In this document: positions 12,431 through 25,242 of the stretch, one piece after another
How the letters are laid out: each line of letters opens with the position of its first letter
How positions within the stretch are numbered: position 1 is the stretch's first letter
Assembly: GCF_008831285.2 (NCBI RefSeq)
Contig: NC_045139.1
Coordinates: 6,976,204-7,040,203 of the forward strand
Direction: 5' to 3'
Origin: Nymphaea colorata
Lineage: Eukaryota; Streptophyta; Magnoliopsida; Nymphaeales; Nymphaeaceae
DNA: 64,000 bases
Translations under genes and position numbers: made by a program
The notes under the pieces: model-generated
The model's input: the letters and a program-made list of their open reading frames with translations, nothing else
Databases searched by the model: none
Told to the model about the DNA's origin: nothing

Positions 12431-13540
12431 AATATTTGTTATTATAAAACTGATCAAGCTGCACCGACACGTATAGACCGATTCAGCCCCTTTTCCTTCT
12501 TGCGTTTATGAAATTTGTTCAAAACACGATTAAATATTTAATGTTAATCATGAAACACATATTTAACATTTTGATATTGTTCGGAACAAATAATTTTTAA
12601 TCGTTGATCGAAAATAACTTTTGATAACTTAACGTTAGACTGTCACTTAAGTTGAGCAAGCGCGCTCTGCAAAAAAACTAAAATATCTTCAAATAACAGA
12701 AATTAGTTAGTATGTCGTTATAGCTTATTGTCTCAAAAGGCGTAGCATAGTTCGTCAGTCAGATAGATCGACGTGTAGAAGGCATGTCTTTTTGTGCATA
12801 TTACTTCTTTGTATCATAAAAAGTGAATCATGGTATTCATATTAAAGGATGTACCCTACCTGACACTGAGACAACACAACTAAGGACTTGGGAAGACCTT
12901 TTAACAATATCATTATCTTTTGAAGATAAATTCTTAATTTTTAACCATATAATATCCAACTGGTAGAAGATAAATTCTTAATTTTTAACCATATAATATC
13001 CAACCGGTAGATTACAATAAATTGACTTTCGCATATAGAATCATTAATACATCACATACAAATAAGAATACGGATTTATTGATATCTTTAAGCACTTCAT
13101 GCAAAAGTTATCTTGCCGTATTTATGAAGTTGGATATTATCTTCACACTACATACAAATGTCTATACTTGAAATCAGAATAAGAAAAGAAGGTGACGAAA
13201 GAGAGGCTTAACTTTCTTCGCTTAGTTTTTAGTTGCAGTCTTGTAGATAAACTGCTTTTGTGATCGGACGCTCACTCATTATCTTCGTATCGGAAATCCA
13301 AATCTCTGAAACACGTCCTCAGAGCGCGATCTGACCCGTTTAGAACGACTCGTCAAAAGAGTTGGGGATCCGATCGTCTCCTCTGCTCCCATGAAAAGAA
13401 CCTCGCAGTCAGATTGGTTTCCCCGCGGAGGGAAATCCCGACCAGCGATCACTTCTCCCACCGATTCAAAATTGGAACTTGCCCTAAAACACTGTAAATT
13501 CCCTTGAATCCGCTGAAATTCTGGTGCTCTTCCGGAAGCA
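12431..13540. other. Spacer and presumed COG8 promoter/5'UTR
   Basis: AT-rich until about 13,190, then progressively GC-richer toward the COG8 start, as expected for a 5'UTR or promoter-proximal region. No clear TATA box at a useful distance was found. It contains a 44-bp tandem duplication, listed separately. Confidence 0.4.
12922..13009. repeat. 44-bp tandem duplication
   Basis: GAAGATAAATTCTTAATTTT plus the following 24 bases is repeated head to tail (12,922-12,965 and 12,966-13,009), differing only at CAACTGG versus CAACCGG. A related inverted segment, GTTGGATATTATCTTC, lies near 13,130, so the unit may belong to a small inverted-repeat element. Confidence 0.85.
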
Positions 13541-16500
13541 ATGCCGTCGCTAGACTCGCAATCGGACGGTGGGACGCCCACGGTGGCGTATGACGGCGCC
13601 CTCCTCCCCCTCGCCGCTGCTGCTCAGCAGCCGTACGTCTCCGAGCTCCTGTCATTCACGCTTGATCGCCTCCACAAGGTATTCCAGGGAAACTGCGTAG
13701 AAATTTGCGGGTTCGATTTTCGCCGACGGTCGTCTGATTTGAAATCGCTCTTTCCGTTGCCCCACTTTTAGGAACCGGAGCTTCTGCGCGTTGACGCGGA
13801 GCGGATCCGACGACAGATGCAGGAGGTCGCCGTCAATAATTACAGGGCGTTCATTTCTGCAGCCGACGCGCTGAAGTCGGTCCACGAAGAAGTGTTCCTG
13901 GTCGATAAGCATCTCGAATTATTGGTAGGCTGATCCGATATCTTTAAGTTGCTAGGAATTGCTTGATTCGTTAATTATCCCAACTTAAAAACTTCTTTGC
14001 TCGTATAGTTTGTTCCTGGTTGTCTAGTTATATGTCCTTGGTTCGATTTAAGCTACCTATCTTAAAAAAGAATAAACAATCTATGTCCTGAAGTGGATGT
14101 GTTCCATATAGGACATTTTCATGAGTTGGATTTTTGGATCTGATCCTTCTATGTTGGAGGGTTTTCTTTGTGAATTATACATAGAAGAAGGTAGTGTTAA
14201 CGACTAGCTTGGTGGCGGCCATCTTGCTGAACTGGGTTCCCCTTGCTTCAATTCCAATGTGTTGGCTGGTACCAAGCTTACAAGCGTGAATATATTGAAA
14301 CTTCAGGTGAAGATATTCGATGTGATAAGTCCGTATGTCCCAAATTAAAGGAAACTGTGGACTGACTTGAGTTGCTTACAGCAGTGAACTGCATATGAAC
14401 TATTATGATAGTACGAGTTCCCTATTACATATAAGATGTCTGCTTGGGTCTAGGGTTAGTGCATGTTCAGTATTTTTGGCCTGAAACCACTATTATTGTG
14501 GTTTTCAACAATTGCAATTCGATGCTTGGATGGTAAGTTGAGATTAAAAAGTAAAAGCTACCTATTAGCGTAGTGGTAGAGAGAATGGTCTGTTAGGATA
14601 CAACAGTTTCAATAAGGATAATAACTTGTTTTAAAAACTGCAACAAGCCCATGGAGACATTTGATTGGTATAACACAAAAAACACGTTTTTTTTTCAAAA
14701 ACACGAAAAAAACGTGATAAATTAAATTGCCGTTTTAAAACGAAAAAAGCGCGATAAATTAAATCCGTGCTGACAGTTTAAACTAATCTTTCTCACTTTT
14801 TCCATTTCTTTAGATGACTATGTAGATATCCAAGTTGGTTTTACAATTACCAACATTCAGATAGTTATTTGCTGTAGCTTTAACATTCAAGTTTCAACTG
14901 CTCACATTTTTGGCTAACAGCTATCATGATTTTCTGTAGCATCATAATAAAATCTACTCCAAATTACCTTCCTTGAAAAAGTTTTATTTCTCTGTTTAAA
15001 ATATTAGGCCCTGATTATTCTGTGGTGTCACTTGATTCTGTAAAAAATTATATCTTAGCATGGCTTCTTGCCTAGTCAAGAAGTTGAATTGTATATTAGA
15101 TCATACTAATTCATTTTCTCATAATTACTGCTGGAATCTCCAAGAATGATGCTGTGTCCCATGATTTTTTTTTTCATTTTCTCATAATTACTATAAAAAG
15201 GATGGTTATTTCATTCTAGACTTTATAAGTCCATTGTAGGCTTCCTAAGTTGATTTTCTTGTACTTGTGATTGTTCGTTCTTTTTCTTGAATGATGAGGA
15301 TTTGACATCACTATTGCTTATTATGGAATTCAACTTCTTATTTTGAACAGATTGAAGAGATTCCAAAGCTCACTGCTGGTTGCACGGAGTTTATTGACTC
15401 TGCTCAGCAAATTTTGGAGAAGAGGAAGCTAAATCGGACATTACTTGCTAACCATAGTACATTGCTTGATCTACTTGAAATTCCTCAGCTTATGGACACG
15501 TACGTCTTGAGCTTTTTTATCTACTGCACATGCTCCTTTGATATGGTTTGCATGTGTTAAAAGAGTTAGATTGGCCCATGATCTCCAGATAGGTTCTTGC
15601 CTTTTATGTCATTTTCAATGTCTCAAAATGTCTTTTTTTGGTTTTTTCAAGCTTAAACTTAGAAGTGTGCATGCAAGCATGCATGCAAACAAGAAGGCAC
15701 ACACACATACACAGAGCAAACATATATTCTGCACACATACATTTTAGAAGTATGCATATTGAGCCATCCATCTATACATGTTTATTTATGGGGTCAATGG
15801 TGGTTCTGCATATCATATCATTAAATCCATTTAGTCATGCATTTTCAAGATGATGGGACGAGAGACAGATGTATCAAGTATTTAGTTGGAAGTTGTTCCT
15901 AGGTCTCATGTCTTGTAGTTGTGTGGAACTTTGTATGGTTGTGTCTCAGTTCAATTTGAATTTATTGATCTGAATTGCAAAGTACATGTTATAAAGTATG
16001 GACGTTGTTCCTTCCATCTCAATGCACTTGATGTGAAAAGTGTCCAATATATCATTATGTGGCACTATTTCACCGTATGGCACCTCATTGCTTAGAGTGC
16101 AATTTCTCATACATTATGCCTAAATTTGAAGGCGCTTTTGATGAGACAGTTGTATACGGAACGGGAACTATGATGAGGCCCTGGATTTAGAAGCATTTGT
16201 GTGCAGGCTAGCTAAGGCACATTCAGAGTGAGTGTTTCATTTTGGAAAAAACTTACTGGCGATGTTTGCTTAACAGAAATATATACCTCATGCAATGTTT
16301 TCCGTTCTATAGGTCTCCAGTCATTCAATCATTAGCTGCTGAAGTTAAGCATACAACCCAGTCTTTGCTCGCTCAGCTTCTCCAGAGGCTGCGATCTAAT
16401 ATACAGGCATGTTTTGAAGTCTTACATGATTAATTTAGCTCACAAGTTACATTTTCCTTCTCCCTAGTTCAAAAAAGCAATTCTAGGTGATGTTCACTTC

Positions 16501-19500
16501 TTCTAAAGATGTATCTTGCATGATTGCATTTTGCTACACATTGTAATGTTTTGCTGGAATAATTATCTTGCAGCTGCCAGAATGCCTTAGAGTTATCTCA
16601 TATTTGAAGCGCATAGGCGTATTTACAGAGAGTGAAATGCGTTTACAGGTATGCTTAATAATAGTAGCATGTTTGTGCACATTAAATGACAAAAGAATTA
16701 TGAATATGCACATTTAATGACAAAAGAATTGTGTCTTCTGCATAAGCTCTGTATAGGAGGCAGTGTTTGTCAAGGAAATTCCAAATTAAGGATTTGAGAT
16801 GTGAGAGGTTGACATTTCTAGCAATTGGACGCTTTTTTCAATTCCATCCTAATTGGCGTCTATGCTTCAACTATCAAGGTCCCAAGGATAATGAAGTTCT
16901 TGAGAATTCCATGTGAAACTTGACCTCAGGGTTTGATTAGTTTGTTGTATGTTAATCACATTGATATTATCCCTGATGAGCACCCACTCAGTTAATGGGA
17001 CAGCTTTTGATATGAAAATAAAAATCCACAGCTGCTTATAGTAAGCCTGTTTGTTGTACCAAATTTTAGTTCCCTAAGGACATCCACTTCAAGCAATTCT
17101 TCAAACCCAATTGATCCCCAAACAAAATAAGATCAAATTTGTTTATGAATTCAAGCTGTGTATAACTTAGCTACTTTTCTCCAATACTTGTACCTAAACT
17201 TAGACACTATCATGCTCTAAAAGTAAATTCCGCTTATATTCCCAAAACATGCTTATTGTTATTTGCTAATTTTTTTTCTCCTGGGCTGGTGTGTTAGCAC
17301 AAAAATAGATCCAAATGAAGTAGAATGACAATCATTACTGCGCTTCTTATGACTGGCAACAGCACAAAGAAGTAACAACAAGCCGTCTGCACTCTGCAGG
17401 ACAGTTCAAATGGACAAACATAGATCCAAATGGAGTAGAATGACAATCATTAGCGTGCTTCTTATCACTGACAGCAGCACAAAGAACAAACCGTCTGCAG
17501 GACAGTTCAAATGGACCCTTAAGATTTCATCTGCACCCTCAGTAGGATTAAGTACTTTAGTTTGGTTCCCATGTCAGTGAACCCTTCATTTTCTGATATA
17601 TTTATCCCAAGAAAGATATTTCAGATTCCTTAGGAAGAGTAAAAAGACACAAGCTTTGAGCTCAGTAATTTATATTCATTTTTTATGTTTAATGTTTATT
17701 TTCAAAGGAAAACATTACCGCTATTTTCCCATGATGCATTCTTTGTGGGATATTTTGTCTTTTTTCCTTCCACTTTCAACTTGATTAATGTTGAATTCCT
17801 AAGGTATTGATGATTCTAACTCTTTGCAAAGTTGATTACTGGTGGAACTGCTCTGGTGCTCTTTTCTGTTTTTCTATTGCCCTCTGTCGCAAGAGAAGAG
17901 CCAGACTATGTTAAATTGATGCCAATTTTGGGAGCATGGAAGTGGCAGGGGATTTGGCAACATCAAACCTTGACTCTTTTCCTATGACTGCCGAATCCAT
18001 CCCTATTCTCATGGGTTTGTTGTATACATGATACCAACCAGTCGGAGGCATCATTTCTCCTGGATCTCAAACAGACCCTAGGGGTATATAGGAACTAATA
18101 TTTTTCTTGCCCACGTTGCTTATTCTGTTGCCTGGATCTGTTCTTTATATCCAAAAGTTTGCTTCATTTAATAATGTTGTTTTTTTGTACTGAAAAACAG
18201 TTCTTAAGATGCAGAGAGTCATGGCTTGCAAGCATCATTGATGATCTTGACCAGAGGAATGTTTATGAATATTTGAGAGGAATGGTGAACTGTCATCGGA
18301 TGCATTTGTTTGATGTCGTTAATCAATATCGCGCAATCTTTGTGGATGATACGTCTGGTAATGAAGAAAAGTATGATGGTGGTCTTCTTTTCAGTTGGGC
18401 TATGCACCAAATATCTTCTCATCTCAACACTCTGAAGACCATGTTGCCAATGATTACTGAGGGTGCATTGCTTTCTAGTATCCTTGACCTCTGCATGGTA
18501 AGACACCTCATTCTTATTTCCTTTTCTTATCTTTTTTCCTTTTGACTGTAAGCACACTTACATGTAATCTGCCTTTTAGTTTCGCTTAATTTTTCAACGT
18601 TTCTGGGCCATTTGCTGGGTCACTGACTGCCAGCCTACAGCATTTACTGGGTGAGCCCAGTGATCTTAGTAGTCAAAAGCACTAGGAAGTGGCCCTCTAG
18701 AAAGACCTAGGTGGTGCCTAGGATGGTATATGATAGGAAAAAAAAAAGATGAGGAGGAAGAAGAAGGAGGAGGATAATAAGAAGACAAACCAGGAAAATG
18801 GAAAAAAGCAGGAGAAAAGGTAAAGGTAGAAGAGAAGAAGAATAAAATGGTTTTTTTTTCCCCTTTTTTGACCATAGGTTTCGAGGTGGTGAGCCTAGTC
18901 CAGAAGGTGGGTGCCTAGGCACGCTTTTGACTACTAAGCCAGTGACTAACCTAAAATGCATGACCACAGGCGCTTCATGTGGATGATGAATTTTATACAG
19001 TTCTTTCTATGAATTTGTTTATCATGTTCTTTTTTGAGTTTTTTGTTGTGTATATATCTTATGAATTGTTATTATGTTTATGTTGTATTCTTGTATTATG
19101 TTAGAACTTTGCTAGATTTTCTTCTTTTCCTTGGATGATTGAGGCATTCTGCATCATAAGGGCTATATTGGAAGATATTTTCCTGAACCTAGCCACATCT
19201 GTAAATTTTTGCTATAGGAAGTTATTGGTTACTGATGTATATTTTTTTTCCAATTTTTCATGGCAGTATTCTGGCATGAGTTTGGGATTTGTTGGATTGG
19301 ATTTCCGAGGATTACTTCCACCACTTTTTGAAGAGTAAACACACAACCTTCCAACTATACGTGTATATGTTCACATTTATGTTGCCTCTAGTCATTTGTC
19401 TTATTGTATCATTATCCAGTGCAGCGCAGAAACTCTTCTCTAAGAATATCACCACAGCAGTTGAAAATTTTCAGGTACTTTTGATAACCGAGGGAAAATT

Positions 19501-21483
19501 CATCTGTAGGATATTTAATTTGAAAAAGAAAAGGCTGTTATGTATTTGTATAGATGCCTTTATCGGTAAGGTTCCAAATTTTTTTAAGATAGACTTGCAC
19601 AAGACCAAAGTGGGAATTAGGTTGCATATCCTCTGTCTGCCGTTTATGGTTGAACTTGTCCATATGCTAGAGAGTTAATTTGCTTATGACTTTCAGCTTG
19701 TCTTGGATTCACACCGCTGGGTGCCAATACCACCATTGGGTGTTACAACTGGAAAAGGGACTGATGACATGCAGGATGATGTTACGCCTCCATCATCATT
19801 GATGGAACATCCTCCTCTTGCTGTTTTTGTTAATGGTGAGCTTATTAAATTCAACTCCTGTTCTTCACCACCCTGTAAATTCTGTGGATTCCAATATAAT
19901 TGCTTAGTGTTGGTTGCTATGCTTTTCTTGACAGCAAAGTGACTTGCTATATAAGTTATGCAATATATAGGTAATATGTGCTGATTTCATATAACCAAAA
20001 TTTGAGTAGTATGCTAGATGGGAACTTCATTCTTCTGTCTGGGATTACCATTCCTCTGGCTACCATTGAAAAGCAGACCCATCTTGGTCTGCATCTCCTC
20101 CCTTAATATGAGTGTATTTTGAAATTTACTTTGAATGGAGCCAGAATGTAGTGAAAAGGGCCCCAGGATATTTCAAGGAAGTTCAACTTTTCTTTGGCTG
20201 AAAATATATGGGAATTTTCATTACCCAAAGTACAAAAATGATAGAGAATAAAATGACAAAATAAAGATTGAGAAGATGAACAAAATGAAAGTGGTCCATA
20301 TTTTGATATCATGAAAATGAGATATACTAAAGCTTATAGAGATCTTGTTAACTTATATATACGTGTGTTAGACCCTTATGAATAACTATGCGGCATTTAG
20401 GGGCAACTGGACCAGCTGTCACTCATGCATATGCACACACACACATACGTACACACACATATATATATATATATACTCGCAAAGAAAGAAAAAAAAACAT
20501 GGATGCTGGTGATGGACACTTTCTTCTATTGGTCTGGCCACCACATGTAGCAGCTATTACTCCATTATAGTTTTTTATCATTTTCATGACATTATAAAAA
20601 TTGAATTTTCGGATGTGCGAATCAATTGCTAATGACTTATGAAGATGAGGTTGTTTTAAAGATTATCCAGATTATCATTCTAGACAAAGCTTCTCTCACG
20701 GAAATAGCATAGATAAATTTGTTTCAGCTGTACTGTTCTTAGTCATTTCAGGTCTGATATCATATCAGCCATCCATGTTAGTTTGTTTCCAGTGTGTGGT
20801 TTCTAATCGTTTCAGCCTAACCTGATTGAAATGTGGACTACATAATCTTATCATTGTTTCTTCTTAGGCTTTCTCTTACCAGCAAATCTCTTGTGTGTTG
20901 CTCGTTCCTTAACATTCTTTGCACAGGTATGTCGATGGCACTGAATGAACTGCGACCATGTGCTCCTGTCAGTCTAAAGCATGCTCTTGCGCAAGAACTG
21001 CAAAATGGTCTGCAGGCTGTTGCTGATTCTCTGATGAGATATAATGCAACTCGAATGCTTCGGGATAATGAGTCGGTACTTTTCCATTCACTTTGCCGTG
21101 CATTCCTTGAGGTAAAGGATCCTGAAGACTTACTGTTTTTATTTTATAGATGTATTTTCTGAAATTTTAACTAATTTTGCTAAGCTGTACAGGTTGCTTG
21201 CCCCTACTGTATTACATGCTTTGGACGATGTTATGTTGGTGGTGCTGGTCTGATTGAACTGAAGAATTCGTTTGATGGAGTTCGTCGGCTCCTTGTGTCA
21301 TCTTTGCCTGTTGTAAAAGGAAGTCAAAAAGCTCCTGATGGTCTTGCTCAAATTGATCGGAGGAATAGTATTGCAGAGAATGGAGAACCATCGGTTCAGG
21401 ATAATGGTGAGACGCAAGATACTGAGAAAAGAGAAGCTGAGAGTGCAGATGAAGTAAAAGCTAGTGTAGAAAAAGATATCTAG
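13541..21483 (+). CDS. COG8: Conserved oligomeric Golgi complex subunit 8
   Basis: COG8 is a lobe B subunit of the COG tether, which captures vesicles in retrograde traffic within the Golgi. The exons join in frame: 13541-13678, 13772-13924, 15351-15499, 16150-16227, 16313-16406, 16574-16648, 18201-18497, 19267-19334, 19420-19474, 19697-19835, 20927-21111, 21193-21483. They encode 573 residues, close to the plant COG8 length. Recognisable conserved segments are [13 protein letters not shown] (residues 32-44), [16 protein letters not shown] at the start of exon 2, [13 protein letters not shown] in exon 3, [18 protein letters not shown] in exon 7 and [14 protein letters not shown] in exon 8. 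This is the Dor1/COG8 family. The C-terminus (last 40 residues) is Glu/Asp/Lys-rich and looks disordered. Intron 5 uses a GC donor; all others are GT-AG. The start is the first ATG in the conserved frame. The UTRs are not resolved. Confidence 0.96.
16407..16573 (+). other. COG8 intron 5 with a GC-AG splice pair
   Basis: Exon 5 must end at CAG (16,404-16,406), because exon 6 resumes in phase 0 with CTGCCAGAATGC. The next bases are GCATGT, so the donor is CAG|GCATGT. The acceptor is TTGCAG. The nearest GT, four bases downstream, would shift the frame. Confidence 0.8.
17303..17515. repeat. Imperfect tandem duplication of about 115 bp in COG8 intron 6
   Basis: ATAGATCCAAATGAAGTAGA at 17,305 recurs as ATAGATCCAAATGGAGTAGA at 17,420. 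Both are followed by ATGACAATCATTA, an AGCACAAAGAA segment, CCGTCTGCA and CAGGACAGTTCAAATGGAC. The second copy lacks about 17 bases. It lies wholly inside the intron between 16,648 and 18,201. Confidence 0.85.
18665..18938. mobile_element. hAT-like MITE in COG8 intron 7
   Basis: Perfect 16-bp terminal inverted repeats bound the element: CTTAGTAGTCAAAAGC at 18,665-18,680 and GCTTTTGACTACTAAG at 18,923-18,938. They are flanked by an 8-bp near-duplication, CCAGTGAT (18,657-18,664) and CCAGTGAC (18,939-18,946). The 274-bp body has no coding capacity. It has CCTAGG-rich subterminal segments at both ends and a purine-rich centre. Short inverted repeats with an 8-bp target duplication are the signature of non-autonomous hAT elements; the family assignment is inferred. 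Confidence 0.85.
20432..20476. repeat. CA/TA compound microsatellite in COG8 intron 10
   Basis: ACACACACACATACGTACACACACATATATATATATATAT-type run within the intron between 19,835 and 20,927. It appears non-coding. Confidence 0.8.
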
Positions 21484-23321
21484 CAAAGGTTTTGCTCTAA
21501 CGTAGATGAGATTTACGTATTTTCTGTGTTGTCCATATTATGTACCTTAAGAACTGGAAGAGGGCTACCTTTTAATTCTTTATATTCCATTCCTTTTAAT
21601 TAAATATGGTGTTGAGATGCTTCCTTCCAAGTTATGCGTTTCTTTTACGAACCTTTTTGCAGCATCGCTACTGCTATTTTTCTGGGCAACAATACTCGGA
21701 GCTTAATTATTTTATGCATCAGCTTCTGCATAGTACCGATTATCTTACATGTATGCATTATACTAATGGGATGGCAGAAGAGGAGTTAGAAAGCATCTCG
21801 AGATGAGGAGTTACGATGCTTGCTTCTACTGTGTCTCTGTCTATTCATGTTTGAAGATCTCAGGGTTCAGTACATGGCACACTGGATTTCAACGCTACTT
21901 GCTAGACCAGCCAAAATCTGCCACTTTTTTAAGTGCTCTTTTTTCTTGTCTTATCCAGCCCAAGTTTATTGCTGTGATATTATTGTTACTATTGTTTGGT
22001 GTTATACGAGCCTGGACTAATAATCGGTCTAATTTCATCATATGCAGATAGAATTGAACGTATGAATTCATTACAGCGCTCGAGTACGTCAGCGTGGACG
22101 CATGCACATTTCCTTGCATGCACTTTTTCTTTTCATTGTTCTAAGTAGGACACATGGACATGGATGTTTTTAAATGTTTAATAAACAGAAATAGTTTTAT
22201 AGCTTTTAACATTTTTTGGGAGAAGTACATATAGAATAACTGAAAAATAATGTTAAAATATCAATAGTTCTCTTGTGCCACCATGAACACGTCACATAAG
22301 TATGTTCCGCGGTGCCTCGGTTCATTAACGAGTTAAAGGCAGAATTGCATAAGGCATCCAACTTCAATATTACACGGATTCCACTTCCTGCTCTGGCACA
22401 TCGTCTGTTGTTAGACCCACTGTGATCTAGTGCGATTCAAATGTATATTCTGATCTCTTTTCGATTCCATCTGCTTGATCCTGAATACTAATTAGTCTTG
22501 GTACAATGCCATATCCTTACAATGGAACGGCTATTTCCTCTTGCAATGTATTAACTCATTTGGCATTCATTGGACTTGCAGAAAGGTTTCTATGTCTACC
22601 AAGTAAAGCTTTACAAATGGGACGAGTCGCCATATTGGGTTGAACTGAAATCAAGTTGCCCGGGTTTTTATACATGCCCCAGGGATCATGGAAAACAAGA
22701 AACAGAAACCCACCTTGGCAGTCTTGGTAGTGTTCCATGGATGGAACAGCAAGTGTTTGGTCTTTTGGTGTTTCAGTGACGAGAGCACATTTTTGAGTTA
22801 AGAATAGAGCAGGTACACTTCTTTATACCCATAGTATAAATTACATACTTGATTTTTCTTTAAATTATCTTTTTCCATTTTCAAGGTGAAGATTAATATG
22901 TTAAAGGATCCACTATTGTCGAATGATACAAATTCTTCAACTTTTTTAATATTTCAAATACCTCCAGCAATAAGCGAGAAACCTGTATTCTTGGTGAGCT
23001 TATAAAGATACGAGAAATACAATATGCAACGGCCTACTCATGACTACAAATCCCAGAGACGTGAATCTTTTTCATTTGATTGGGATATCAAATATAAACA
23101 CTTCCGAATTTTTACATTTTCTAAGCTAATGCGAGGGGGAGGGGGAGAGAGAGTGCACATATAGGAAACTTCATACATGTCAAACTAACCTGACATTGTG
23201 TATGCATTTCTTTCTGAAATTTAGTATCTCCTTCATACATCTGCACCAGTTTCCATGGTGTTAGTAAGTTAAAAATCGTTCTACTTATTTCTCAGTGCCT
23301 TAGGATGACTTAAAAAAAAAC
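21484..23321. other. Convergent spacer between COG8 and the cystinosin gene
   Basis: Holds the 3'UTRs of two convergent genes. An AATAAA lies at about 22,180 on the plus strand but is too far from the COG8 stop to be sure of its use. The plus-strand open frame 22,570-22,779 resembles no family I know. No other feature seen. Confidence 0.4.
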
Positions 23322-25163
23322 TCATTTTATACCTTCGACCGTGCTGTTGTTGACCTTCCGGATGGGATATAATAGGTAATGCTGAACAATAAATAAAAGA
23401 TCGAAGAAAACTACTTCCTGTAAAGAAGTTTCATATTAAGCATGAATCAGATAAACGATAATTTTAGTGCAAGGAAACCAGTCCTCCATGTCAAGCGCAA
23501 ACTCGCAAAACATTGTTAAGTATATCAAAACACAAAACCTTGCGTAACACACATATTTGTAATTTCAAAGAACCAATTTAAAAAGCACCTTTCAAGGAAA
23601 ATTTTTGAAGAGCTACTTACCTAAGCCACATGTTGATCTAATTTTATGTTTTATTTATTTACTGTTAAATACTTATTTTGTTTACATTTTTTTCATTATT
23701 TCCTAAAACATGATCTCTCACATGAATTTGGAATAAATCTTCTCTCATTTCAAAAACTGACTAGACATGCTGGTTATGTACAAATTGTACTCTTTTTTTA
23801 CAGTTTCTTTTCCTAGTGTACAAAATAAGCTTGTTAAATGTTATGTTTTTTCCTATTGTACAAAAAATTCTTTCTAAATGTCATTTTTATCTAACATTTC
23901 TATACATTAAGTTTCACAATAGTTTATTATTAAGAGATATATAAATGTACTAAACAATGTTTTTAACATCTACTTCATAAGACAAGATCTTGGACATGTA
24001 CTGTCTTATATCTTGGATTTTATTGCATACGTAAGTAATTAATTGACATGCTATTTTTTTACAATGTAAGAAGGGAAGAAGAAAAAAACGGTAAACAATC
24101 AGAAGAGCAGTAAAGAATCAAATAAATAGAGCAAGCTCAGTTTAGATAGCCTAAAGAGGAAAACAGAAGCTACTCGATTCAATATACGTACCAAAGAAAG
24201 CAATGTCTTCCCTATGTTGCCATAGAAATTCACTAAGGAATCTACATGGGCATGAAAACAATTGTTACAAAGATATTCGACTTTGCATGATTAAAAATAA
24301 AATGAACATGAGTTTGAAGGAAAAGATTAACTAACGCTGGTCCAAAGATTGGATGCCCATTTGTGCAAAGTTAGTAACGGCACCAAATAAGTCAAGCAGA
24401 ATATTTCCAATACTCCAACCAACGGTACTCTTTCGCATAAAGTTCATGAAGGCCTGCGTCATATTAAAAAGTTGATAAACAAAAGTAAAATGCGAATTTT
24501 TTCTACAAGTTCATGAAACTTGCTTCACATAAAAACCTAACGAAAGAAAATACAAAGGTGTAGAGATAAAATGGATGACAGAACAAATGTTTGCATAATT
24601 ATGAGTCTAGATAAAAGACATACAAAAATACTGCCGTTTTGCTACTCTTTTGAGATAATCATCCAATAATAAAGCCGAGATGCTTTTTTATTTTTAAGAT
24701 TCTAAATTCTTTTGACAACATTAGAAATATGAAAATTGATTAAGCAACAGAATAACGAAAGAGTTAAGAACTCTGTTTATTGTAAAATTTGTTTTACAAT
24801 AATACAAAATTCAATACCAGTCAACCAACTGAGTTTTAAGTCATCTAAAATTTTCTTGTGAATAATTATGGTGATTAGAAACATATAACTCTTCTTTTAT
24901 CTTAGTTTTACCATATAAGAGATAAGCTTTCCATCATTTTAACATTATTTTTCGAGGATCCAACCATGTAAATGGATTTTTTTGTGACTATAAATATAAT
25001 AATTAAAAGATAAAAATCCAGCATGCAGTTCGGATTTTACACAATTAAAAAAAAATCCAATCTAGTCATCAAAAGATGATGATTTTATATTTCCATTTTT
25101 TTGGACATTTCGAGCCATTTTTTGTTGTAAATTGTAATCTAAAAGAACTTGAGAATACCAGGC

Positions 25164-25242
<79 letters not shown>

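Noticed and set aside
13279-13912. Minus-strand open frames across COG8 exons 1 and 2
   Set aside because: Shadows of the GC-richer COG8 coding exons.
14555-14640. tRNA A-box-like stretch TAGCGTAGTGGTAGAG in COG8 intron 2
   Set aside because: No B box at the right distance and no cloverleaf could be drawn; at most a SINE remnant.
22570-22779. 69-codon plus-strand open frame downstream of COG8
   Set aside because: Lies in the convergent spacer; no family match and no evidence of splicing to COG8.
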